A DNA stretch of 6,200 bases. Source: an uncultured Pirellulaceae bacterium (GTDB taxonomy: Bacteria; Planctomycetota; Planctomycetia; Pirellulales; Pirellulaceae). The notes beneath the pieces were generated by a model. The model made no database searches, was not told the DNA's origin, and worked only from the letters and a program-made list of their open reading frames with translations. A program made the position numbers and the translations under genes. Positions 1 to 6,040 of the stretch are shown in pieces; position 1 is the first letter of the stretch, and each line of letters begins with the position of its first letter. The stretch spans positions 1-6,200 of the forward strand of contig CAKQNH010000308.1 of NCBI GenBank assembly GCA_934255105.1, written 5' to 3'.

Positions 1-1
1 A

Positions 2-1783
2 CCTCCACACCAACTATTGCCTCTGCTGGAATCCCCGGTGGGACAATTCGAACTTCGCAATGCCTATCGCGACATCCCCCGCTTGCCGCTGAACTTTCAA
101 CTGCACCTTCGCCCGGTACCACCGCTGATTGGCGCCGTGATGGCCCTGCAGCCAGTTGAACAGGGGTGGAAGGCTACTCTGCGCGCCAGTTGGCAAACTA
201 GCGAATACCCTTTGGACTTTGCCTTCTTCGATCTGCCCGCCGGGCTCCGAGATTCTATCGATACCAAGAGACTCGCTTCGCAGATCGTGCCACACGGCGA
301 TGCCAGTCGGGTAACGCTGCGGCTATTACCTCCACCGCCCGGCGCGGGAATTACTACCGTCGAATTTAGCTTCTCGCTACCCAATATCGGCACTGCTCAG
401 ACCATGAGTATTCCATCGGTGAACGTGATTGCCGAGCAACCGATTCGCCCGCTGATCGCCCTGCCTGAGCAACTCAACGGACAAATCATCCACTGGGCAC
501 AGGCTGGTCGACGGTTGGCCGATCTGCCGGAGAGTTTGGTAGCGGACGAATGGCGCGAAGGTTATCAATTTTACGAATTGGATGCATCGCAGTTGCAGGT
601 CAGTTGGAAGCGTTTCGAAGATGCCCCGCAACGTTCAGTGCTTTACCTTACACGGGCGACTTTGCTGAAGCATGAGCCGAAGTGGATCAGCGGATTTGTC
701 GACTTCTGGATCCAGCCCAGTGGTCAAGTCAATCTGGATCTATTGGCAGCAGACTCCTGTGAGGTTCTGGGTGTCGAAACCGCTGGACGGGCTGGAGTTT
801 GGCGGCGCGAGGGTGAGAAATTGTCAGTGCTACTGCAACCCAATTTCCTGCCGGTCCATGTGCGCGTTTTGGTGCATTGGCGAGTCAAGGCCGGCCAGCA
901 ATTCAGCCTGACGCTACCGCGCGTACTCAACGCCACGTCCCACGCCGACTCGCTGTACTACATCGATAATCAACTCGCCGCACGGAGAGTAAAGATTGCC
1001 GCTCCGCTGGCCATCGCAGATCGCCAACACGCGCAGGTGCTCCAGCGATGGGGAGAGGTTGTCCTGGACGCTTGGCCCAGAGCCAACAATCGCCCCGTCA
1101 GCCAGACTCAAGCTTGGCTGCTGGCTTGGCACCCTAGGCTCCTGGGATTAGACGACGCTTCGCCCCTCGACTCATCGCTGATATCTGACAAACTGCAGGG
1201 ACTCGGCTTGGACAGTTTCGACGAGCCGGACAATTTAAATACCAAAGAATTGTGGCAGCGTCTGTGGCAGCAAAGTAAACTTCGCGAAACGAGTCTCTCT
1301 CGGACGAACGCCTCCACCTCGACCGAACCTGCAACGGGGGGACAGGCGGACATCGCACCCATCCCCGCAGGCGAATTGGAACAACAAATCCGACGCGAAT
1401 CCCAGTGGCCCAAACGCGGCTCGCACCAGTTGCTCAGCTATGATCGGATGCCTGACGAGCAGTCCCCGGAGAGTGGAAATACCGTAGTGCTGGAGCTCGA
1501 AGTCCCCCCCACGGATACGTCATGGTCGGCTCAGTTGAGCGCGGCTGGACTGCTTGCCTCTGCCGCACTGCTAATACTCTGGCTGGCGACTCGTTTCTCT
1601 GCAGCCTACATGCGTATGCTGGCCGCTCAGCCCTGGATCTACTGGCTGCAACTGGCCGCATTGGCCTGGTTCCTATTGCCGACGAGCTGGCCCAGTTGGG
1701 TACTAGTTCTGACGGCGGTAGTCATGTTTGCCAGCCAGCTCCTAGAGACTCGGCGCCGCACTCGACTCCTATCCCGTGTGTAA
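2..1783 (+). CDS. Hypothetical membrane-anchored protein, 5' partial
   Basis: The reading frame is open to the left edge (codons from base 2 have no stop), so the gene almost certainly starts upstream; the TTG at 17 could serve as a start but has nothing to recommend it. Numbering from that TTG gives 588 residues. Residues ~1-500 are soluble, rich in alternating hydrophobic/polar stretches that look like beta-sandwich domains, with no motif I recognise. A Ser/Thr/Gln-rich, probably disordered stretch lies around 425-460. Three hydrophobic segments follow near the C-terminus: ~507-527, ~540-555 and ~560-576, then an Arg-rich tail (RRRTRLLSRV) that by the positive-inside rule would be cytoplasmic. 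The likely topology is a large extracytoplasmic body with a C-terminal membrane anchor. The stop lies 15 nt before the next gene's GTG, so the two are probably co-transcribed. I do not recognise the family; large unplaced proteins of this kind are common in Planctomycetes. That it is a real gene is well supported by length and composition; its function is unknown. Confidence 0.85.
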   Translation, partial: PPHQLLPLLESPVGQFELRNAYRDIPRLPLNFQLHLRPVPPLIGAVMALQPVEQGWKATLRASWQTSEYPLDFAFFDLPAGLRDSIDTKRLASQIVPHGDASRVTLRLLPPPPGAGITTVEFSFSLPNIGTAQTMSIPSVNVIAEQPIRPLIALPEQLNGQIIHWAQAGRRLADLPESLVADEWREGYQFYELDASQLQVSWKRFEDAPQRSVLYLTRATLLKHEPKWISGFVDFWIQPSGQVNLDLLAADSCEVLGVETAGRAGVWRREGEKLSVLLQPNFLPVHVRVLVHWRVKAGQQFSLTLPRVLNATSHADSLYYIDNQLAARRVKIAAPLAIADRQHAQVLQRWGEVVLDAWPRANNRPVSQTQAWLLAWHPRLLGLDDASPLDSSLISDKLQGLGLDSFDEPDNLNTKELWQRLWQQSKLRETSLSRTNASTSTEPATGGQADIAPIPAGELEQQIRRESQWPKRGSHQLLSYDRMPDEQSPESGNTVVLELEVPPTDTSWSAQLSAAGLLASAALLILWLATRFSAAYMRMLAAQPWIYWLQLAALAWFLLPTSWPSWVLVLTAVVMFASQLLETRRRTRLLSRV

Positions 1784-1787
1784 AGAC

Positions 1788-1791
1788 AGGA
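1788..1791 (+). promoter_or_regulatory. Ribosome binding site for the Xaa-Pro peptidase gene
   Basis: AGGA lies 7 nt before the GTG at 1799. It is the only Shine-Dalgarno-like match before this frame's first start, and it supports initiation at GTG 1799 rather than at the in-frame ATGs at 1865 or 2048. The site is short, so the support is moderate. Confidence 0.5.
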
Positions 1792-1798
1792 TATATCA

Positions 1799-3958
1799 GT
1801 GGCAACCAGCAGTTTCATTCGAGGCTTTGCCTACAAAACATGGCGCTCCAGTTTGTTAAACCGCATGCCCAGCGGGCCGCGCGCCGCAGAGCCACAAGGC
1901 GCGGGACCACAACGCGCGGAGCCACAACGCGCGGGGCGTTGCCCACGCGGTTTAACGAACTTCTACAAGCTGCACGACCTTCAAGCGGTCAGGCGTCTCG
2001 CGAGTTTTATTTCGGACCAGTTTCAAAGATGTCTGCTGGTGGCAGCTATGGCGCTGGCAAGTACCACACACGCAGCACTCGTACCCATCGCTCAGGCTCA
2101 GGCTCAGGCTCAGGCTGCAGACGCTAAGGAAGAAGCGGCAGCCAAGCCTCCTGCGCGGCCAGTGTTCAAAGATGGCGAGGCGCAGATTGTCGAAGCTTTT
2201 AAGGACGAGAAGGATTGGCTTCGACACGATTTGTGGGTCGAGACTGATTTCGACTCCGACGGCGACGGCAGGCTCGACCGCGTACACGTGGCGGTCACTC
2301 GCCCCAAACAAACCGACACTGAAGGACTGCGGCTGCCGGTGGTGTATGAAACCAGTCCCTATTTTGCGGGTACCGGTTCCAATGACAGACAGTATTTTTG
2401 GAACCCACGGCAGGCCGTCGATGCACCGCCGCCGGAGCGTCGCAAGGCACCTCGATTCTCTGCTACCGGCCAACGCCCTATCATCTCTAACTCTCTGATT
2501 CATCAGTGGGTACCACGCGGCTACATCGTGGTCCATTCGTCATCGCCCGGCACGGGACTCTCGCAAGGCTGCCCGACGGTCGGGGGACAGAACGAATCGC
2601 TGGCACCCAAAGCGGTCATTGACTGGCTGTGCTCGCGGGCTAAGGGCTTTACAGAAGTCGATGGCGACGAAACCGTCCTCGCCACTTGGTGTAGTGGCAG
2701 CGTAGGCATGACGGGTACGAGTTACAACGGCACTCTGCCGCTGGCTGCCGCCACCACGGGTGTCGATGGATTGAAAGCGATCATTCCCATCGCACCCAAC
2801 ACATCCTACTATCACTACTATCGCTCCAATGGTCTAGTTCGCCACCCCGGTGGATATATTGGCGAAGATATCGACGTGCTGTACGAGTTCATTCGAAGCG
2901 GCAATCCCTCGCGACGCGATTACTGCGATTGCCAAGTTCGCGATACCCACATGCGCCAAGGGATGGATCGCGAACTGGGTGACATGAATCAGTTCTGGCG
3001 CAGCCGAGACTACCTGCATGCAATGCCGCACATGAAGGCCGCGCTACTCATGGCGCACGCATTCAACGATTGGAACGTTATGCCCGAGCATAGTGTCAGA
3101 ATCTACGAAGCGGCCAAGCGTCAGGGACTCCCGACGCAGATCTACTTTCATCAAGGTGGACATGGCGGCCCGCCCCCAATGCCAATGATGAATCGTTGGT
3201 TCACCCGCTATCTGCATGAGCAGCCTAATGGAGTCGAACAGGCTCCTCGGGCTTGGATCGTGCGCGAAGCAGACAAACGCGAAGAGCCTACCGCGTACAC
3301 CGACTATCCCAATCCCGACGCGCACCGCTTAACGTTTCACTTGCAACGCGCTAGCGGCCGACGGGGGGACGGGCAACACGGGACGCTGACGCTTCAGCCT
3401 GAAGGAATGCAAGGAACTGAATCCTTGATCGATAATTATTCGTTCAGCGGCGAAGCCTTAGCTCAGGCGGAGGTCACTCGACATCGCTTGCTGTACGCGA
3501 CTCCAATCCTGACTTCTCCGCTGCACATTTCCGGTCATATCGAACTACAGGCACGCGTGGCCTGCGATCGAAAGGCAGCCAATTTTTCGGTGTGGCTTGT
3601 ATCGCTCCCTTGGAATGACAAACGCGACGCGCGCGTCACAGACAACATCATCACTCGCGGTTGGGCCGACCCGCAAAATCATGCTGGGCTGACCGAGAGT
3701 GAACCGCTTCAAATCGGTCGCTTCTACGATCTGCAGTTCGAATTGCAACCCGACGACCAAATCATCGCCGCGGGTCAACAACTGGGATTGATGATCTTTT
3801 CCAGCGACCGCGAATTCACTTTGCATCCCGACCCAGGGACTGAGTTGACGATCGATTTGGATGCAACGCATATAAGTTTGCCGATCGTCGGAGGGCTAGC
3901 CGCTTATGAGCGTGCCATGGAGCGGCCTCCTCAGCCGCAGTGGCCAGGAACGCCCTAA
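1799..3958 (+). CDS. Exported Xaa-Pro dipeptidyl-peptidase-type serine hydrolase (CocE/PepX, S15 family)
   Basis: Predicted alpha/beta-hydrolase that removes X-Pro dipeptides from peptide N-termini, or a close relative with another substrate. Seen in the 719-residue product: nucleophile elbow GTSYNG with Ser308, acid Asp424 in HAFNDWNVMP, and catalytic His455 in HQGGHGG, in the order and context of the PepX/CocE family. The catalytic domain spans ~120-470. A C-terminal beta jelly-roll domain (~505-700) carries the family-like stretch GWADPQNH...SEPLQIGRFYDL and ends near TELTIDLDAT. An Asp-rich DSDGDGRLD loop at 152-160 precedes the hydrolase core and resembles a calcium-binding loop. The catalytic and C-terminal parts together (~600 residues) fit the family; the front does not. 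Residues ~18-54 are encoded by a REP-like inverted repeat, and a signal-peptide-like segment begins only at ~64, followed by an AQ repeat at 98-105. GTG 1799 is chosen because it has AGGA 7 nt upstream; no ATG/GTG/TTG start lies between the repeat and the signal segment. Export plus cysteines at 258, 278, 298, 376, 378 and 589 would allow disulfides. The exact substrate is inferred; cocaine-esterase-like or acyl-esterase activity is the main alternative. Confidence 0.92.
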   Translation: MATSSFIRGFAYKTWRSSLLNRMPSGPRAAEPQGAGPQRAEPQRAGRCPRGLTNFYKLHDLQAVRRLASFISDQFQRCLLVAAMALASTTHAALVPIAQAQAQAQAADAKEEAAAKPPARPVFKDGEAQIVEAFKDEKDWLRHDLWVETDFDSDGDGRLDRVHVAVTRPKQTDTEGLRLPVVYETSPYFAGTGSNDRQYFWNPRQAVDAPPPERRKAPRFSATGQRPIISNSLIHQWVPRGYIVVHSSSPGTGLSQGCPTVGGQNESLAPKAVIDWLCSRAKGFTEVDGDETVLATWCSGSVGMTGTSYNGTLPLAAATTGVDGLKAIIPIAPNTSYYHYYRSNGLVRHPGGYIGEDIDVLYEFIRSGNPSRRDYCDCQVRDTHMRQGMDRELGDMNQFWRSRDYLHAMPHMKAALLMAHAFNDWNVMPEHSVRIYEAAKRQGLPTQIYFHQGGHGGPPPMPMMNRWFTRYLHEQPNGVEQAPRAWIVREADKREEPTAYTDYPNPDAHRLTFHLQRASGRRGDGQHGTLTLQPEGMQGTESLIDNYSFSGEALAQAEVTRHRLLYATPILTSPLHISGHIELQARVACDRKAANFSVWLVSLPWNDKRDARVTDNIITRGWADPQNHAGLTESEPLQIGRFYDLQFELQPDDQIIAAGQQLGLMIFSSDREFTLHPDPGTELTIDLDATHISLPIVGGLAAYERAMERPPQPQWPGTP
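1851..1960. repeat. REP-doublet-like (REPIN-like) inverted repeat inside the coding region
   Basis: Left arm 1851-1883 and right arm 1928-1960 are inverted copies. Aligning 1851-1885 with the reverse complement of 1926-1960 gives 26 of 35 identical bases, including an unbroken 10-base GTTAAACCGC core. Each arm contains its own small hairpin (stem of 4 with a 3-base loop: GCCC-AGC-GGGC on the left, GGGC-AAC-GCCC read from the other strand on the right). Between the arms are three 15-nt tandem units. The organisation matches the REP doublets (REPINs) known to be mobilised by RAYT transposases in other bacteria, but no RAYT gene is in the window and membership is inferred from architecture only. 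A third arm copy lies at 5832-5862. The element has no stop in the host gene's frame and is read through as residues ~18-54. Confidence 0.75.
1890..1934 (+). repeat. Three 15-nt tandem repeats in the centre of the REP doublet
   Basis: Units at 1890-1904, 1905-1919 and 1920-1934 follow the pattern (A/G)(G/A)CCACAA(G/C)(G)CGCGG with only a few differences. The last unit runs into the right REP arm through its GCGCGG end. Because 15 is a multiple of three, the units keep the frame of the host gene and encode a pentapeptide repeat, EPQGA-GPQRA-EPQRA. Confidence 0.8.
1988..2074 (+). other. Signal-peptide-like segment of the Xaa-Pro peptidase (residues ~64-92)
   Basis: A positively charged stretch with RR at residues 65-66 and Arg77 is followed by a hydrophobic core CLLVAAMALA at 78-87 and a small-residue end (STTHA), with possible cleavage after Ala92. 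This looks like a Sec signal peptide, but with about 63 extra residues in front of it if translation begins at GTG 1799. An initiation at ATG 2048 would remove most of the hydrophobic core, so that start is unlikely for an exported form. The RR pair is not in a convincing Tat motif. Confidence 0.55.
2090..2113 (+). repeat. Hexanucleotide GCTCAG x4, encoding Ala-Gln repeat
   Basis: Four perfect tandem copies of GCTCAG, followed by a degenerate fifth (GCTGCA), encode AQAQAQAQ (residues 98-105) directly after the predicted signal peptide. A hexamer unit can expand or contract without changing frame, so copy number should vary between strains with little effect on the enzyme, probably only lengthening a linker. 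Confidence 0.85.
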
Positions 3959-4183
3959 CCTGGAAAGCTGCCACCACCGCTATGACCCGACCTGCCTGGG
4001 GCGAAGTTGATCCTGGACGCACACTTTGGCTAGGCGTCACAGCTTACCGCGGGCCGATAAGCAATCTACTCCCCGCCACAGACATCGGTGGGGCGCAGGT
4101 TCACAGGGACGTGGGCCAGCCAACCGTGTTGGCCGTGCAACGGAAGCACCATGCGATCTCAACTAGAATGGCCAACCAACTCC

Positions 4184-4188
4184 AAGGA
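4184..4188 (+). promoter_or_regulatory. Ribosome binding site for the GAF/PP2C-like gene
   Basis: AAGGA lies 8 nt before the GTG at 4197 and decides the start: the next in-frame ATG (4296, residue 34) has no comparable site upstream. Confidence 0.6.
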
Positions 4189-4196
4189 AAAACGCA

Positions 4197-5783
4197 GTGG
4201 CTCGGAAGCTTCCAGCGCATTTGAAATTGCACGTCGATCGTGACGCACCATCGGCCAACACCACCTACTCCCATAAGTTTGACCTCGTGCAAACGATGCG
4301 AGCCTTCACCGAGGCGACGGGCTGGTTGCCACGCCCAATGGGAGGTACGCCTCACCATCCGCTCAGTCCGCACCGCGATAGCGACGCACCGTTGTTGCCG
4401 CTGCGGCAGCGAATGCAGTTGATCAGCAATGAACCTATGGACGGCATGTTAGATGCCGACGAATTGCCGTATTTGGTGGGCACCAGTGAGGAAGTCGCTT
4501 GGGCGCTAATGGAGCAAATTGACGGGCTCATTCAGGCTGTGGAATTATCGGAGAAAACCATCCGCGCTCAGGAAGCGCAGATGTCCACCGCCCTGGGGGT
4601 CAGCATCCGCCCGGATGAATCCGAAGCGCTGGCGGGACGCCTGCAGGAATCGTTGCACCGAGCGGCCGAACTGACGTCCAGTGACGCAGCCGCGCTGTAC
4701 CTGCTGGACGACACGACCAGCGAACTCAAAATGCGCAGTTGCTGGGGTATGTCGACTGCCGCCTTGATGAAGCCCGCTCGCGATCTACGCGGTTCCCTGG
4801 CTGACCTGGAAGCTTTGATGGGCAACGCCGTGCTCCTGGAGAATACCAAACTGGCCCCCGAGTGGCATTGTCCCGAAGACTACGCCGCAGCGCTGTGCGT
4901 CCCGATTGGCTCTCCCACTATGCCTCACGGCACGCTCTGGTTGTGGAGCGACCACGTCCGCGATTTTAGCTCGTCGGACATCGACGCAGCCAAGGCGGCC
5001 GGCGATAAAATCTTGGTCGATATCGAACGCAGTGTGCTGGCCGACGAAGTGCTCAAGACGCGTGGCCTTAACCGTCAAGTGGAATCGGCTAGCCTCGTCC
5101 AGTCCTCTCGACTGCCGAGTTCACAACCGCTGCACGCCGACTATGAAATTGGCGGCTGGACTTTCCAAGGCCAAGCCCTGGGGGGCAACTTCCACACTTG
5201 GACAGTCAATCGCCAACAGTTGATCTGCGCGGCGGTCGGAGCGGCCTCGTCCCACGGTGCCGCCGGCGCGTTGGTTGCCACCAGCCTTCAGACAGTGGTC
5301 GAGGGTTGCTGGAATGCCAACTACAAACCCAGTCAGGTCATGCGCAAAGCCAACGACCTGCTATGGTCTGCTCAAGATGGCGATTGGCTCAGTTCGCTGT
5401 GCTACGTGCAGGTTGACCCTGAATCGGGATTGACCCAACTGGCATTGGCGGGCAACATCCAAGCCTTTGTGGTGGGCAGTCGCGGCTTCCGACCGCTGTG
5501 CGGCACCTCCACGCCTCTAGCTCTGCAGCCCGATACGCGCTTCGAGAACCAGCAACTGCAATTGGAGTCGGGCGAACTGCTGTTAATTGCTTCGGCCGAC
5601 GTGATAGGAGGCATCCAACGCGGTGGGTTTTCTCAGGACGCACTGCTGAAAATTGTCCGCGACCTGCACGACGACGCGGTCGAGGACATTGCCGACCACA
5701 TCGCTCGACTGCTTCCCATGCTCGCAGATGATTCGGCCATCGAAGCCGATCGCAGCCTGCTCATCCTTCGCCGCCGTTTCTAA
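4197..5783 (+). CDS. GAF domain protein with degenerate SpoIIE/PP2C-type phosphatase domain
   Basis: A 528-residue soluble protein with no signal peptide or membrane segment. Residues 1-95 resemble nothing I know. Residues ~96-130 are helical and probably coiled-coil. Residues ~140-285 read as a GAF sensor domain (LTSSDAAALYLLDD, then AALCVPIG and GTLWLWSD strands). Residues ~300-528 have the layout of a SpoIIE/RsbU-type PP2C phosphatase: GGNFHTW at 329-335 where the family has GGDF/YD, GAASSHGAAGAL at 348-359 where it has GDxSGxGxxAAL, LLLIASADV at 461-469 where it has LLLYTDGV, and ADRSLLILRR at 517-526 where it has DDxTLxxLR. Thus the fold motifs are present, but by this alignment the metal-ligand Asp is Asn331, Ala349 and Ala517 at three positions and kept only at Asp468. 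Intact relatives dephosphorylate STAS antisigma antagonists in partner switching; this one may bind rather than cleave its partner. GTG 4197 is chosen for the AAGGA 8 nt upstream. It stands 238 nt from the upstream gene and no partner gene is visible. Domain assignment is solid; loss of activity is inferred. Confidence 0.88.
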   Translation: MARKLPAHLKLHVDRDAPSANTTYSHKFDLVQTMRAFTEATGWLPRPMGGTPHHPLSPHRDSDAPLLPLRQRMQLISNEPMDGMLDADELPYLVGTSEEVAWALMEQIDGLIQAVELSEKTIRAQEAQMSTALGVSIRPDESEALAGRLQESLHRAAELTSSDAAALYLLDDTTSELKMRSCWGMSTAALMKPARDLRGSLADLEALMGNAVLLENTKLAPEWHCPEDYAAALCVPIGSPTMPHGTLWLWSDHVRDFSSSDIDAAKAAGDKILVDIERSVLADEVLKTRGLNRQVESASLVQSSRLPSSQPLHADYEIGGWTFQGQALGGNFHTWTVNRQQLICAAVGAASSHGAAGALVATSLQTVVEGCWNANYKPSQVMRKANDLLWSAQDGDWLSSLCYVQVDPESGLTQLALAGNIQAFVVGSRGFRPLCGTSTPLALQPDTRFENQQLQLESGELLLIASADVIGGIQRGGFSQDALLKIVRDLHDDAVEDIADHIARLLPMLADDSAIEADRSLLILRRRF

Positions 5784-5831
5784 AACAGCCTTTGCGATTC
5801 CACGTGCGGTGAGTCAGCGCGGCTCATAGGA

Positions 5832-5862
5832 ATTCATTAAACCGCGTGGGCATCGCCCCGCG
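5832..5862 (+). repeat. Solo REP-like element, third copy of the family
   Basis: Bases 5836-5862 match the reverse complement of 1930-1956 at 25 of 27 positions, sharing TTAAACCGCGTGGGCA and CGCCCCGCG. It can fold as CGCG-(T)-GGGC / GCCC-CGCG with a 3-base ATC loop and one bulged T. Similarity stops abruptly after CGCCCCGCG (next bases AACC), which marks the right boundary of the repeated unit. Confidence 0.75.
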
Positions 5863-5872
5863 AACCCTGGAT

Positions 5873-5910
5873 CCCCTCGCCCTGTACTCGGGGAGAGGGG
5901 TCTGGGGTGG
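5873..5910. repeat. C/G-rich stem-loop repeat
   Basis: CCCCTC (5873-5878) pairs with GAGGGG (5895-5900); after a G/A mismatch, CCC (5880-5882) pairs with GGG (5891-5893), leaving an 8-base loop. The downstream GGGGTGGG continues a pattern resembling the dispersed CCCTCTCCCC...GGGGAGAGGG-type intergenic repeats seen in many bacterial genomes; that resemblance is from memory. With no T-run it is not a standard terminator, although such a stem could still stabilise a 3' end. Confidence 0.5.
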
Positions 5911-6040
5911 GCTGACGAAACGGTGTGAAGCAGGTGTAAATGCGATCCTTCTCGCTGAACGCCACCATATTCGTCGAGCTAAATCAGCAGCACGCTCACC
6001 TTTGCCTGCGTTTTCGCACTCCTACTCAGCCGTAGGCGTT

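Noticed and set aside
1522..2127. A 201-codon open frame overlapping the end of the first gene and the start of the peptidase gene
   Set aside because: It overlaps two well-supported genes in another frame, has no ribosome site, and its Arg/Thr-rich product is what the repeat-rich, GC-rich region yields when read out of frame.
1952..2536. A 194-codon open frame on the minus strand opposite the peptidase gene
   Set aside because: It lies entirely inside a clear + strand gene; its Ser/Leu repeat is just the complement of the GCTCAG repeat.
3943..3962. Possible stem CCAGG...CCTGG around the peptidase stop codon
   Set aside because: Only 5 bp with a 10-base loop and no T-run follows, so it does not qualify as a terminator.
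4071..4133. Small inverted repeats (CCCCGCCAC/GTGGGGCG and GCCAAC-CGT-GTTGGC) in the gap before the GAF gene
   Set aside because: Stems are short or interrupted and of the size expected by chance in GC-rich DNA; no riboswitch or operator pattern is recognisable.
4164..4169. TAGAAT as a possible -10 promoter box before the GAF gene
   Set aside because: No -35-like hexamer lies at 16-18 nt upstream, and planctomycete promoters are too poorly matched to this consensus to call one by eye.
3940..4224. A 94-codon open frame covering the gap between the peptidase and the GAF protein
   Set aside because: It begins inside the peptidase gene without a ribosome site, runs into the next gene, and its product shows no domain, hydrophobic pattern or motif. 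The 238-nt gap is better treated as non-coding.
5498..5731. A 77-codon Arg-rich open frame within the end of the GAF/PP2C-like gene
   Set aside because: It is an alternative frame of a well-supported gene with the Arg-rich composition typical of out-of-frame GC-rich reading.
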